Program-made: the position numbers and the translations under genes
The notes under the pieces: generated by a model
Seen by the model: the letters and a program-made list of their open reading frames with translations, nothing else
The model's database searches: none
What the model was told of the DNA's origin: nothing
Part shown: positions 47,963 through 57,678 of the stretch, piece after piece
How the letters are laid out: each line of letters begins with the position of its first letter
How positions within the stretch are numbered: the stretch's first letter is position 1
NCBI RefSeq assembly: GCF_000316645.1
Contig: NC_019684.1
Coordinates: forward strand, 3,005,501-3,069,500
DNA from: Nostoc sp. PCC 7524
GTDB lineage: Bacteria > Cyanobacteriota > Cyanobacteriia > Cyanobacteriales > Nostocaceae
Direction: 5' to 3'
DNA: 64,000 nt

Positions 47963-48630
47963 TTGGGCATAGACAAAGTTTTTCCTCCCCTGCTCCCCTG
48001 CTCCCCCGCTCCCCTGCTTCTTAAGAGTCCCCAATCCCTTCCTTACCATTAAATGTGTTTTATTATGGTTATTTTACTGCTTCCACCTGAAGACAGAATT
48101 GGGAGTAAAACTTACCATAAGATATGTTAAGATAAAACCTGGCTACAAGAGGAGTTTGCCACTCACAACACGCAAGGCAGCTTCCCTTGGTTTAGGTACA
48201 TCGTCCGCGCATTGTCGTAGACCAAGCCTGAGCATTGGGGTAGCATTACTGCTTTATTGGGCGTAGTCGCAAGTGCGATTTCCCAGAGGGTAGCGACTTC
48301 TCACAACCAGCCCTTTGGGCGGCTTCCCGATGGGTAAATTAACAACGCACACGCTGCGGTAATGTAAAATACCAACAGGCGAATTGTTAAAAAAAATTAC
48401 AAGTGTCAAACTTACCCAAAGACACTTAAGATTACCCTGGGAAACAAACTAATAGCAAATATCATAACATGACCTGAAATAGCCAGGGTCATAGATTTAA
48501 AGGCAGTTGCTGACAGTGGAACACCCACGCCTAGCAATGTCAGTCAGTGCAAGGGTGCGAATCACAAAGAGCGAAATTATTGCCATTTGTGTTTGGACAA
48601 CAAGAAAAAACTGGAAGCTTTTTTCAAAAT
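47963..48630. other. Gap before rimO with an unexplained GC-richer segment
   Basis: About 670 bases. 47983-48020 is CTCCCCTG-type repeat. The part at about 48160-48360 is richer in G and C than its surroundings and shows several short inverted repeats (for example GGCTTCCCG), with no frame that looks like a protein. It could be a repeat cluster or an RNA gene; I cannot identify it. Confidence 0.4.
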
Positions 48631-49947
48631 ATGGGTGAAAAGCCAACAATAGCAATTTCTCACTTGGGCTGTGAGAAAAACCGAATTGATACAGAACATA
48701 TGTTAGGGCTGCTGGTAGAAGCAGGTTATGGTGTAGATACAAATGAAGAGTTAGCAGATTATGTAATTGTTAATACTTGTAGTTTTATTGAAGCTGCGAG
48801 GGAAGAATCTGTCAAAACTTTGGTAGAGTTGGCAGAGGCGAATAAAAAAATTGTGATTACAGGCTGTATGGCGCAGCACTTCCAGTCACAGTTATTGGAT
48901 GAGTTGCCGGAAGCAGTGGCTGTAGTTGGCACGGGAGATTACCATAAGATAGTTAATGTCATTGAAAGAGTAGAGCAAGGGGAACGGGTTAAACAGGTTA
49001 GCGCCGAACCAACCTATATTGCCGATGAAACTACGCCGCGCTACCGCACTACAACGGAAGGCGTTGCTTACCTCAGAGTAGCTGAAGGGTGTGATTACCG
49101 TTGTGCATTTTGCATTATTCCCCACCTGCGCGGCAACCAGCGATCGCGTACCATAGAGTCTATAGTTGCTGAAGCCAAGCAACTAGCTTCTCAAGGGGTG
49201 CAAGAGATTATTCTCATTTCCCAAATCACCACCAACTACGGTTTAGATATTTACGGTAAGCCCAAACTAGCCGAATTATTACGTGCTTTGGGGAAAGTGA
49301 ATGTACCGTGGATTAGAATGCACTATGCCTATCCCACTGGACTAACCCCAGAAGTCATAGCGGCGATTCAAGAAACACCCAACGTTTTACCCTACTTGGA
49401 TTTGCCCCTACAACATTCTCATCCAGAAATTCTCCGGGCGATGAACCGTCCCTGGCAAGGGCGTGTCAATGACGAGATTATCGAGCGCCTGAAAATCGCC
49501 ATACCAGGAGCTGTGTTGCGGACAACATTCATAGTTGGCTTCCCTGGAGAGACAGAAGCACATTTTGAGCATTTACTACAGTTTGTCCACAGGCATGAAT
49601 TTGACCATGTAGGAGTATTCACCTTTTCAAAAGAAGAGGGAACCCCCGCCTACAAACTGGCAAATCAATTGCCGCAAGCTGTCATGGATGAACGCCGCGA
49701 TCGCGTCATGGCCATCCAGCAGCCCATATCTGGGCAAAAAAATCAGCAGGAAATCGGCAAAATTGTTGAAGTCCTGATTGAGCAGGAAAACCCTGAAAGT
49801 GGGAAATTAATCGGTCGTTCTGGCAGATTTTCCCCAGAAGTTGATGGTCAGGTCTACGTTAGTGGCGAGGCCAAGTTAGGAACTATCGTATCCGTCAAGA
49901 TCCACGGCGCAGATGAGTACGATCTGTTTGGTCAAGTTGTCCAGTAA
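48631..49947 (+). CDS. rimO: Ribosomal protein S12 methylthiotransferase RimO
   Basis: A 438-residue radical-SAM enzyme that adds a methylthio group to the conserved aspartate of ribosomal protein S12. The N-terminal UPF0004 domain has [32 protein letters not shown] and ITGCMAQ (three cluster cysteines). The radical-SAM site is [20 protein letters not shown]. The TRAM domain ends [10 protein letters not shown]. GxSS-type loop and [11 protein letters not shown] are present. ATG 48631 ([13 protein letters not shown]) matches the usual N-terminus; the in-frame upstream extension looks noncoding. Confidence 0.95.
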   Translation: MGEKPTIAISHLGCEKNRIDTEHMLGLLVEAGYGVDTNEELADYVIVNTCSFIEAAREESVKTLVELAEANKKIVITGCMAQHFQSQLLDELPEAVAVVGTGDYHKIVNVIERVEQGERVKQVSAEPTYIADETTPRYRTTTEGVAYLRVAEGCDYRCAFCIIPHLRGNQRSRTIESIVAEAKQLASQGVQEIILISQITTNYGLDIYGKPKLAELLRALGKVNVPWIRMHYAYPTGLTPEVIAAIQETPNVLPYLDLPLQHSHPEILRAMNRPWQGRVNDEIIERLKIAIPGAVLRTTFIVGFPGETEAHFEHLLQFVHRHEFDHVGVFTFSKEEGTPAYKLANQLPQAVMDERRDRVMAIQQPISGQKNQQEIGKIVEVLIEQENPESGKLIGRSGRFSPEVDGQVYVSGEAKLGTIVSVKIHGADEYDLFGQVVQ

Positions 49948-49954
49948 GGCAGGT

Positions 49955-50140
49955 GACAGGTGAGCCGGCGCGGTCTTGGGGGTTTCCCCCATAAGCGACC
50001 GGCGAACCCGAAGGGTGACAGGTTACAGGTTACAGGTTGCAGGTTACAGGAGGGAGAAAGGTTAAAGTAATTCGTTCTTTTCCCCAGTTCCCAATACCCA
50101 GTCCCCAATACCCAGTCCCCAATACCCAATAAAAGTTTCA
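49955..50140. repeat. Repeat cluster between rimO and the helicase
   Basis: A hairpin-forming GC-rich repeat (GCCGGCGCGGTCTTGGGGGT with CCCCCATAAGCGACCGGCG), then ACAGGTT heptamers at about 50017-50050, and CCCCAATACCCAGT units at 50082-50130. The helicase 5' region is thus largely repeat DNA. Confidence 0.7.
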
Positions 50141-50183
50141 ATTGACAAAACGCAAAGCAAAAAAACACAATCTAGGAGAGTTG

Positions 50184-51716
50184 ATGAATCTTTCTTTTCC
50201 AGAACTAGGCATTTCACAGGAACGCGTTGACCACTTAGAAAAAATTGGTTTTACAACACCTACCAACATTCAGGCTCAAGCTATTCCCCAACTGTTGTCA
50301 GGCCGGGATGTAGTAGGTCAATCTCAAACTGGTACAGGCAAAACAGCCGCTTTTTCCCTGCCAATTTTAGAGCGGATTGATGTGCAGCAAAGAGGTGTGC
50401 AAGCCTTAGTTTTAACTCCTACCCGTGAACTAGCCATTCAAGTACACGATGCAATGTGCCAATTTATTGGTCACAGTGGCGTGCGGGTGTCAGCAATTTA
50501 CGGTGGTCAATCAATTGACCGTCAAATTTTACAACTCAAGCGTGGTGTACATATAGTAGTTGGTACTCCCGGACGGGTGATTGACTTACTAGAACGGGGC
50601 AGCCTGAAACTAGATCAAGTCAGATGGTTTGTCCTAGATGAAGCCGATGAAATGTTAAGCATGGGCTTTATTGATGATGTCGAGAGAATTCTTTCTCAAG
50701 CACCCCAAGAGCGACAAACTGCGCTATTTTCAGCTACCATGCCACCATCGATTCGGATGTTGGTCAACAAGTTTTTGCGATCGCCTGTGACAGTCACAGT
50801 TGAGCAACCAAAAGCCACCCCCAACAAAATCAATCAGGTAGCGTATCTCATTCCCCGCCACTGGACAAAAGCCAAAGCTTTACAGCCAATTCTGGAAATG
50901 GAAGACCCAGAAACCGCTTTAATCTTTGTCCGTACCAGACGTACAGCCGCCGAACTTACCAGTCAACTACAAGCTGCTGGTCATAGTGTTGATGAATATC
51001 ATGGTGACTTGTCACAACAAGCACGGGAAAGGTTACTAACTAGATTCCGTAATCGCCAAGTACGTTGGGTAGTAGCTACCGACATTGCAGCGCGCGGTTT
51101 AGATGTCGATCAACTATCCCATGTGATCAACTTCGACCTCCCCGATAGCGTTGAAACCTACGTTCACCGCATTGGCCGTACAGGTCGCGCCGGAAAAGAA
51201 GGTACAGCCATCACCTTAGTACAGCCTTTTGAGCGTCGCAAACAGCAAATCTTTGAACGCCATGTGCGCCAAAACTGGCAATTGCTGTCTATTCCCACAC
51301 GAGCGCAAATTGAAGCCCGTCACATTCAAAAATTGCAAGGACAAGTCAAAGAAGCCTTGACTGGAGAGCGTTTAGCTTCATTCTTGCCAATTATCAGCGA
51401 ACTGATTGAGCAATATGACGCTCAGGCGATCGCAGCTGCGGCACTACAAATCGCTTACGATCAAACTCGTCCCGCATGGTTAAGTTCAGAGGTCGAAATT
51501 CCTGAAGAAGCACCTACTCCCAAACCCAAACTAGGCAAGCGTCGCGACTTCGGTGATGACAGACACCGTTCTCATTGGAATAGATCCGATAACAATGGAG
51601 ATGACGACAGACGCTCAACTCCTAAGCCAAAACTACGCTCAGGTCGCCGTGAGCCTTCTGTTTCTTCTGGTAATCACAAGTTAGGCTCATCCACAGCTAG
51701 GGAATCAGCTTCATAG
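50184..51716 (+). CDS. DEAD-box RNA helicase (CrhR-like)
   Basis: A 510-residue ATP-dependent RNA helicase with all motifs: Q motif GFTTPTNIQAQAIP, I SQTGTGKT, Ia PTRELA, II VLDEADEM, III SAT, IV ALIFVRTRR, V ATDIAARGLDVD and VI HRIGRTGRAG. The C-terminal 90 residues are charged and low-complexity (PKPKLGKRRDFGDDRHRSHW), as in CrhR-type helicases of cyanobacteria, which respond to redox and cold. TAGGAGAG upstream of ATG 50184 decides the start against an in-frame TTG at 50142. Whether it is the CrhR orthologue is not settled. Confidence 0.92.
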   Translation: MNLSFPELGISQERVDHLEKIGFTTPTNIQAQAIPQLLSGRDVVGQSQTGTGKTAAFSLPILERIDVQQRGVQALVLTPTRELAIQVHDAMCQFIGHSGVRVSAIYGGQSIDRQILQLKRGVHIVVGTPGRVIDLLERGSLKLDQVRWFVLDEADEMLSMGFIDDVERILSQAPQERQTALFSATMPPSIRMLVNKFLRSPVTVTVEQPKATPNKINQVAYLIPRHWTKAKALQPILEMEDPETALIFVRTRRTAAELTSQLQAAGHSVDEYHGDLSQQARERLLTRFRNRQVRWVVATDIAARGLDVDQLSHVINFDLPDSVETYVHRIGRTGRAGKEGTAITLVQPFERRKQQIFERHVRQNWQLLSIPTRAQIEARHIQKLQGQVKEALTGERLASFLPIISELIEQYDAQAIAAAALQIAYDQTRPAWLSSEVEIPEEAPTPKPKLGKRRDFGDDRHRSHWNRSDNNGDDDRRSTPKPKLRSGRREPSVSSGNHKLGSSTARESAS

Positions 51717-51854
51717 AGTGCTGAGTATTGTTAGCGGTAGCGCGGCGTTTAGTCGATGCTGAGTATATAACTCATAGCTCATTACTGCTAACCTTGACTA
51801 ACTGTTGCTATCAGCTTGTAGGAACATAGATAATGAGGCACAATTTCTAGTCTT

Positions 51855-52299
51855 ATGTTCACTATCTCGGACTTAGAGCAGCTACAAGCTGAACATCCAG
51901 AATGGCAGATGGAACTGGTGGATGGGAATATCCTGGTGATGGGGCCATCGGATTATGTTTCCGAAGAAATAGGTGCTGAGTTAATTCGATACTCGGCAAC
52001 TGGGTACGCCCACGTAAACTTGGACGGGTAACTGGTTCGAGTGCTGGTTTTATTCTGCCTAGACTGGAAACAGAAAATGGTAGTATAGCAGGTGATAGGT
52101 GACAGGTGACAGGTGACAGCTTTAAAAGCCTCTGATGGTAATAGTTTTATGATTTCCTGAAGACAAATTAACATTAACTGTTTACCGCCTGAATCAAGAA
52201 CCAATTATTTTAAAGAATAACGATAAACTGACATTACTAGATTTATTACCCGATTGGGAACTAACAATCTCAGAACTGTGGCCTCCTATGTTTAAGTAA
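51855..52299 (+). pseudogene. Uma2-family gene, frameshifted and interrupted by a repeat
   Basis: The frame from ATG 51855 reads MFTISDLEQLQAEHPEWQME LVDGNILVMGPSDYVSEEIG and soon stops. In another frame the expected Uma2 continuation appears (NWVRPRKLGRVTGSSAGFIL, then PRLETENGSIAGD). This is broken at 52089-52162 by the heptamer-plus-tail repeat, after which the C-terminus resumes (KLTLTVYRLNQEPIILKNND and LLDLLPDWELTISELWPP). Uma2 proteins have a PD-(D/E)XK-like fold and are greatly multiplied in cyanobacteria. Clearly dead. Confidence 0.8.
52089..52162. repeat. TGACAGG heptamers plus 45-base tail inside the Uma2 pseudogene
   Basis: Four TGACAGG/TGATAGG units, then CTTTAAAAGCCTCTGATGGT and AGTTTTATGATTTCCTGA. 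The tail matches 18543-18585. Its position between two halves of a recognisable protein marks it as an insertion. Confidence 0.8.
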
Positions 52300-52461
52300 A
52301 AGGCTAGAGGAAAGCATAATCTTGAGAAAAACTCCGCTTACCTCCGCGCTTACCTCCGCGAGACTTTGCGTTAAAAAATTACCAACCTCTCTTCCCTAAC
52401 CTCTAACCTCCGTGGTGAGCCTGGGAAGCCACAGGTTTCGCTATGCTACACCTGTGGTACT

Positions 52462-53409
52462 TCACCTCCAAGGACGACTCACTTTTTCTAATTCCTCAAC
52501 TTCATCGTCGCTTAATTTCCAACCCAAAGCACCAGCATTCTGTTGTACTTGTTCGGCGGTTTTCACCCCAGCGATAGGAATGACATTACCCTGAGCAATT
52601 AACCAATTGAGGGCAACTTGGGCAGGAGTGCGATCATATTTCTCGCCTAAATTACGTAGCAAAGAAATTACTGGTGCAATTTTTTGCAATCCTTCCTTAC
52701 TAAATCTGGGATCTAATTTTCTCGCGCCGCTAGGATTATCAGCACTTTCAGGTGTATATTTGCCTGTGAGCAAGCCTTGAGCTAAAGGACTATATGCCAA
52801 AATTGTTACACCTAACTCACGGGCAGTTGCGAAAGTACCATCACCTTCAATTTGGCGAGTGAGTAAAGAGTAACGAACTTGGTTGACAGCTAAAGGTACT
52901 CCTCTGGCTGCTAATATTTGATGAGCTTCCCGCATTTGCGCTGCTGAGTAGTTACTTACACCAACGGCGGCAATTCTCCCCCGCTTCACTTCATCGGCTA
53001 AGGTGTTTAACAAAGTTTCTTGACTTAAAAAGAAAGCGAAAGGCCAATGTACTTGATACAGGGCAATACTTTCCACTTGTAGGCGTTTAAGACTATCTGT
53101 TAGCGCATCAGAAACAGATTGTCCAGTAAATCGCCAAGGTAGGGGGCCAAATTTCGTAGCAATTTGGACTGGCTGCTGTGTCTGCTGGAGAAATTGCCCC
53201 AAAAATTTTTCTGATAGTCCTAGCCCGTAAACTTCAGCAGTATCAAAGAAGGTGATACCAGCTTCTAAAGCGGCAGTAAATGCTGCTTGCAACTGTTCTG
53301 GGCCATAATCATCGCCATAATTCCAAAACAGCTTATCACCCCAAGCCCAAGTACCAAGGCACAGGGGTGTTACAGACGGGCCATTTTTCCCCAATGTGAT
53401 TGTTTCCAC
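52462..53409 (-). CDS. Aldo/keto reductase
   Basis: A 315-residue NADPH-dependent oxidoreductase of the AKR superfamily. The catalytic tetrad is visible: Asp and Tyr in FFDTAEVYGLGLSE, Lys in IATKFG and His in LYQVHWP. The cofactor-binding C-terminal GVKTAEQVQQNAGALGWKLS is also present. The subgroup resembles the plant and cyanobacterial pyridoxal-reductase-like or auxin-induced type; the substrate cannot be told. The start is GTG at 53409. Convergent with the Uma2 pseudogene. Confidence 0.88.
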   Translation of the reverse strand: METITLGKNGPSVTPLCLGTWAWGDKLFWNYGDDYGPEQLQAAFTAALEAGITFFDTAEVYGLGLSEKFLGQFLQQTQQPVQIATKFGPLPWRFTGQSVSDALTDSLKRLQVESIALYQVHWPFAFFLSQETLLNTLADEVKRGRIAAVGVSNYSAAQMREAHQILAARGVPLAVNQVRYSLLTRQIEGDGTFATARELGVTILAYSPLAQGLLTGKYTPESADNPSGARKLDPRFSKEGLQKIAPVISLLRNLGEKYDRTPAQVALNWLIAQGNVIPIAGVKTAEQVQQNAGALGWKLSDDEVEELEKVSRPWR

Positions 53410-53574
53410 GCTAGCAAGTTTGACTTAATTTACATTTCTTTACTTTTTTAGTGTAGCTTGACCATCATGGAGAAGTTGCTGTAAACAGCATGAAAATTGA
53501 CAGCATGGGGATGGGCAGGGTTTATCTTAAGTTAAAGAAAGGCTAAATCCTATAGTGTCTTGAGTTAAGTATCA

Positions 53575-55002
53575 ATGGCAACTAGCAACTTTGAGTCAAT
53601 AAAACCTGAGTCAGTTAAAAGAGTGAATCTGTTCACAATGTTTCGACTTGGCCTATTTCAAATGGGGTTGGCCATGATGTCTATTTTGACTTTGGGTGTA
53701 CTGAACAGAGTCATGATTCAAGAAATAGCGATTCCAGCGACGTTAGTATCGCTACTACTAGCATTACCCGCATTTGTATCGCCTTCGCGGATTTGGTTTG
53801 GTCAGATTTCCGATGCCAAGCCTTTGTGGGGCTATCACCGCACAGCTTATGTTTGGGTGGGTGCAGCGATATTTGCGATCGCTGCTTTTTTAGCTGTACA
53901 AGTCATGTGGCAATTAAATAGTGTAGCTAATGATCCTAATGGCTGGGTGTGGACAACGGCAACTATCGGCTGGACAGCAATTTTAGGTTTAGTTTTTGCC
54001 ATCTACGGTCTAGCAATTTGCGCTAGTGGTACAGCTTTCGCTGCTTTATTAGTAGATATCTCCGAGGAAAATAACCGTTCCAAAGTGGTGGGTGTGGTAT
54101 GGTCAATGCTCATGCTGGGGATTATTGTCGGCGCAGTTATTAGTTCCGGCTTACTCCGACAAATCACCCCAGAAGCCGACATCATTAATTTACAGGGAGC
54201 AATTAACAGGCTATTTATCATTGTCCCCAGCATTGTTTTTGGGCTGTCAATTGTGGCTATCTTGGGTGTAGAAAAAAAGTATTCCCTCTATAGTAGCCGT
54301 TCGACATTAGCCAACCGTGAAGACAGCATTACCTTGGGTGCGGCGTGGAAAATTTTAACAGCTAGTCCCCAAACAGCCTTATTTTTCACCTTTTTACTGG
54401 TGATGACATTCTGCTTATTTATGCAAGACCCAATTGTTGAACCTTTTGCGGGTCAAGTGTTTAAAATGCCTTTAGCAGAAAGTACCAAACTCAATGTTTT
54501 TTATGGCACAGGTCTTTTGATTGCTTACGCAGTCACAGGGTTTTTGATTGTACCGCATCTGGGTAAACGCAGAACTATACGCTTAGGCTGTATTTTGGTA
54601 GCATTTGCAGCTTTATTGTTGGGTGCGTCGGGATTTTCGGCTAATCCCAGCTTTTTGAAGTTAGGTTTGGTGTTATTTGGGTTAGCGACTGGCTTCTTAA
54701 CTACGGGTGCGGTTAGCTTAATGCTGGATTTGACAGTAGCAGAAACAGCAGGGACATTTATTGGTGCTTGGGGATTGGCGCAGTCTGTCTCCAGGGGGCT
54801 AGCAGTAGTAGCAGGTGGCGCGGTGTTGGATTTAGGCCGGAGAGTGCTACCAACATTAGAATTAGCCTATGGGCTGGTATTTGCTTTGGAAGCTGTGGGA
54901 ATGGTGCTGTCGATTTTGTTGCTCAATAGAGTCAACGTCACCGAATTTCAAACCAATACCAAGCAAGCGATCGCTTCTGTCTTAGAAAGTGATTTAGACT
55001 AG
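53575..55002 (+). CDS. PucC/BCD-family transporter
   Basis: A 475-residue, 12-span MFS protein of the bacteriochlorophyll-delivery (PucC) family: LFTMFRLGLFQMGLAMMSIL, LVSLLLALPAFVSPSRIWFG, GYHRTAYVWVGA and MFCLF-like TFCLFMQDPIVEPFAGQVF. In purple bacteria PucC helps assemble light-harvesting complexes; in cyanobacteria it is linked to chlorophyll or photosystem assembly. An inositol-phosphatase gene starts 23 bases after it on the same strand, so the two are probably co-transcribed up to the terminator at 55873. Confidence 0.88.
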   Translation: MATSNFESIKPESVKRVNLFTMFRLGLFQMGLAMMSILTLGVLNRVMIQEIAIPATLVSLLLALPAFVSPSRIWFGQISDAKPLWGYHRTAYVWVGAAIFAIAAFLAVQVMWQLNSVANDPNGWVWTTATIGWTAILGLVFAIYGLAICASGTAFAALLVDISEENNRSKVVGVVWSMLMLGIIVGAVISSGLLRQITPEADIINLQGAINRLFIIVPSIVFGLSIVAILGVEKKYSLYSSRSTLANREDSITLGAAWKILTASPQTALFFTFLLVMTFCLFMQDPIVEPFAGQVFKMPLAESTKLNVFYGTGLLIAYAVTGFLIVPHLGKRRTIRLGCILVAFAALLLGASGFSANPSFLKLGLVLFGLATGFLTTGAVSLMLDLTVAETAGTFIGAWGLAQSVSRGLAVVAGGAVLDLGRRVLPTLELAYGLVFALEAVGMVLSILLLNRVNVTEFQTNTKQAIASVLESDLD

Positions 55003-55025
55003 AACGGCTTTGTGAGAATTTATAA

Positions 55026-55832
55026 ATGAATGATTTTTGGACAACAGTTGTTGATTTTGCCCAAACCACTACTAACAGAGTGGGAAAGCAATTAATGCAA
55101 GATTTTGGACAGGTGCAGGCTGCACAAAAAGCTGATGGTAGCCTAGTGACACAGGCTGATAAATGGGCAGATCAAGAAATTCGGGATGCGATCGCTTCTA
55201 CTTTCTCCGGTTACGGGATTTTGAGTGAAGAAGGCGATCAGGTTTTTCCCGGTACAGATTGGTGTTGGGTAATAGATCCCTTAGATGGCACAACCAACTT
55301 TACACGAGGTATTCCCATCTGGTCGATTTCTTTGGCTTTACTATATCAAGGCACACCCATTTTTGGTTATGTGTACGTGCCACCATTGAATCAAGCCTTC
55401 CACGGATTTTGGGAAGGTACTTCCGGACTTACTACACCATCGGGAGCATTTCTCAATCATCACCCCATTCATACCAGTATTGACGCTCCCACTAGCAATC
55501 ATTTTTTCAATCTTTGTTCCCGTAGTTTAGCTGTAGTGCAGCAAGGCTTTCCTTGCAAAATTCGGATGTTAGGTGTAGCGAGCTATAACTTCCTCACCGT
55601 TGCGGCTGGGGCTACATTAGGCGGTGTAGAGGCGACACCCAAAGTTTGGGACATTGCAGCAGCTTGGGTGATTGTGCAAGCGGCTGGTGGTAGCTGGATA
55701 TCGCTTAATTCACAGCCATTTCCTTTAGTATCGGCAGCAGATTATAGCGATCGCTCTTTCCCTACCCTCGTTGTCAGTCGTGGGGAATTAGTTCCGTTTT
55801 TTACGCCTTTTACCCAATCTGTGAAGATCTAA
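55026..55832 (+). CDS. Inositol monophosphatase-family phosphatase
   Basis: A 268-residue Mg/Li-type phosphatase. Metal sites: SEEGDQ (first Glu), WVIDPLDGTTNFTRGIPIWS (Asp-Pro-Leu-Asp-Gly-Thr motif) and KVWDIAAAWVIVQAAGG. The early loop ADGSLVTQADKWADQEIRDA is also typical. The substrate may be inositol phosphate, PAP or histidinol phosphate; sequence alone does not decide. It lies 23 bases after the PucC-like gene and is followed by a strong terminator. Confidence 0.88.
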   Translation: MNDFWTTVVDFAQTTTNRVGKQLMQDFGQVQAAQKADGSLVTQADKWADQEIRDAIASTFSGYGILSEEGDQVFPGTDWCWVIDPLDGTTNFTRGIPIWSISLALLYQGTPIFGYVYVPPLNQAFHGFWEGTSGLTTPSGAFLNHHPIHTSIDAPTSNHFFNLCSRSLAVVQQGFPCKIRMLGVASYNFLTVAAGATLGGVEATPKVWDIAAAWVIVQAAGGSWISLNSQPFPLVSAADYSDRSFPTLVVSRGELVPFFTPFTQSVKI

Positions 55833-55872
55833 AGAGTTTTTTCAGCTTTTAATCCTAAATATTTCTCATTAG

Positions 55873-55921
55873 CCCAAGTTGCCTAAAGCCAAAATTTTTA
55901 CAGGCAACTTGGGTATTTTTT
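55873..55921 (+). terminator. Terminator of the PucC-phosphatase operon
   Basis: CCCAAGTTGCCT and AGGCAACTTGGG form a perfect 12-base stem with a 17-base loop, followed by TATTTTTT. It lies 40 bases after the phosphatase stop. Confidence 0.85.
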
Positions 55922-56064
55922 CAGGATATTACATCTTTACCGCGTATATGTAATTAGATGATGTCATTAGCTGATGACTGTACTGTCAATAGCCAATTAA
56001 TTCATACTGAAACACTGAATTGCTTTTCTTATAAGCATAAGTTGCTTTTTGGGTATCAAAACTT

Positions 56065-56640
56065 ATGTTAACTAATCTAGATTTAATGCGAGAATTTGTT
56101 GGGCAATCTATCCAAAAGAAAGAAGTTTTATTAGCAAACTCTTCTTTGAGAGCGCAAATGGTTTATAAAAGCAATCAACTAATTGCTAAAAATGAAGGGG
56201 TAATTGCTACTGCCAAGCTAGATCACACGCCATCTGATTTTTTGATTTATGCGACTTCATCTTATTGGGAAGTCATAAACGAAACTTTAGCAGAATACAG
56301 TTATATCTGTACTGGTGAAATAGATAGAAAGGGCTGCTATCAATATCAACCATGTTCCATTCCCCAAGGTTATAAACTACGATGTACTAACTCGGTTTGC
56401 CTCTGGCAGACTTGGTGGAAATACCGTAAATATGCTTCACAACTAAAAGTTCCCTTAGATATTTTAATCAGAAGTAGAAATTCCTGGTATGGCGTTAGAG
56501 ATTTGATGATTAGTGATGGACTGGTTTACATTAAGACCTTGGTCAGTGAAATTGCATTAGATTCTAAAGATTTAGTAATTTGGTTAAGCAAAATTGAATC
56601 AAATTCTCAAGGAGAAATTGGTAGTGAAAATAGTCATTAG
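56065..56640 (+). CDS. Unknown protein, paralogue A
   Basis: A 191-residue soluble protein, paralogous to 58010-58579 over its entire length (LDLMREFVGQSIQKKEVLLA; VYKSNQLIAKNEGVIATAKL; SSYWEVINETLAEYSYICTG; WQTWWKYRKYASQLKVPLDI; WYGVRDLMISDGLVYIKTLV). It is basic and tryptophan-rich in the middle, with no signal peptide. No known domain recognised. The IS630 element begins only eight bases after its stop. Confidence 0.7.
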   Translation: MLTNLDLMREFVGQSIQKKEVLLANSSLRAQMVYKSNQLIAKNEGVIATAKLDHTPSDFLIYATSSYWEVINETLAEYSYICTGEIDRKGCYQYQPCSIPQGYKLRCTNSVCLWQTWWKYRKYASQLKVPLDILIRSRNSWYGVRDLMISDGLVYIKTLVSEIALDSKDLVIWLSKIESNSQGEIGSENSH

Positions 56641-56714
56641 TGAGTATATAGCGTTTACCGGTCTAATGAAGTACACTAAATCAAATAAAACTGTACATCT
56701 TCGCCAGGGTAAAA

Positions 56715-57092
56715 ATGAAAGCATATTCGCTCGATTTACGCCAAAAAATACTTGATACATATAAGACAGGTGGAATATCACAACGTCAGTTAGCCAAAAG
56801 ATTTTGTGTAACTTTAAGCTTTATTGAGAAATTACTTAAACAATATAGAGAAACAGGAAGTATCGCGCCTAAAGTCAGGATGCAACAAACTCCACCAAAG
56901 CTAAATGAAGAACAATTGAATGTTCTTTTTGAAATAGTAGAAGCCAAGAATGATGCCACTTTATCAGAAATTCGTGAGCAACTCAAAGAGAAGACAGGGA
57001 TAACGATTGGTATTTCCACAGTAGACAGAATGTTACAGAAGATGGAAATCAGCTTAAAAAAAAACATTGCACGCCGCAGAAAAGGAAACTGA
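56715..57092 (+). CDS. IS630 transposase, first frame (HTH part)
   Basis: A 125-residue N-terminal part with two helix-turn-helix units: AYSLDLRQKILDTYKTGGIS, QRQLAKRFCVTLSFIEKLLK and the second winged region TIGISTVDRMLQKMEISLKK. A run of nine A residues at 57056-57064 lies where the second frame takes over; slippage by one base there joins the two parts (SLKK then THAAEKETERVQLL), giving a full-length transposase. Typical layout for this family. Confidence 0.88.
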   Translation: MKAYSLDLRQKILDTYKTGGISQRQLAKRFCVTLSFIEKLLKQYRETGSIAPKVRMQQTPPKLNEEQLNVLFEIVEAKNDATLSEIREQLKEKTGITIGISTVDRMLQKMEISLKKNIARRRKGN

Positions 57093-57669
57093 GAGAGTTC
57101 AATTATTAAGAGTCCAGTTCTGGCTCTTAATTCAAGGAATACCTGCTGATCATCTGATTTTCCTTGATGAAGCTGGAGCTAATCTATCTTTGAGCCGACA
57201 TTCTGCTCGTTCCCCTAAAGGTAAAAGAGCGCATGGTTCTCGACCTCAAAAACGCAGTAAAAATGTTTCGATAATTGGTGCAATTGGTCTGAGGGGTGTG
57301 ATTAGTCAATATAGCATTTTAGGTGCAACTGATGGGCTGACATTTGAGGCTTATATTGCTCAAAAATTAGTTCCTAAACTTAAGGAAGGTGATTATGTAA
57401 TCATGGACAATTGCTCAATTCATCAAGGTGGAGATATTGAAGCACTCATTGAGGCTGCCGGAGCTAAGTTGATTTATTTACCACCATATTCTCCTGATTT
57501 TTCCCCTATTGAAAATTGTTGGTCGAAGCTGAAGAACATACTACGTTCTCTTGGTGCTAGAAGTTATCCAGATTTAGCAAAAGCAATTGAAATGGCTTTT
57601 AACCAAATCTCTTTAAATGATATTTATAATTGGTTTACCCACTGTTGCTACTGTACTTCACCAGACTGA
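57067..57669 (+). CDS. IS630 transposase, second frame (DDE part)
   Basis: A 200-residue catalytic part with the DDE triad: Asp in LIFLDEAGANLSLSRH, Asp in YVIMDNCSIHQGGDIEAL and Glu in PPYSPDFSPIENCWSKLK. Probably made only as a fusion with the first frame through slippage at the A9 tract, although a TTG start exists at 57067. All three residues are present, so the element may be active. Its stop lies within the right inverted end. Confidence 0.88.
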   Translation: MHAAEKETERVQLLRVQFWLLIQGIPADHLIFLDEAGANLSLSRHSARSPKGKRAHGSRPQKRSKNVSIIGAIGLRGVISQYSILGATDGLTFEAYIAQKLVPKLKEGDYVIMDNCSIHQGGDIEALIEAAGAKLIYLPPYSPDFSPIENCWSKLKNILRSLGARSYPDLAKAIEMAFNQISLNDIYNWFTHCCYCTSPD

Positions 57670-57678
57670 GAAACGCTA

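Larger units (their letters stand above)
56649..57678 (+). mobile_element. IS630-family insertion sequence
   Basis: Inverted ends of about 28 bases: TAGCGTTTACCGGTCTAATG at left against the complement of the right end, TAGCGTTTCTCAGTCTGGTG; a TGAAGTAC block also matches. Both ends are bordered by TA, the target of this family. It carries a two-frame transposase. It separates the two paralogous unknown genes and seems intact. Confidence 0.88.
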
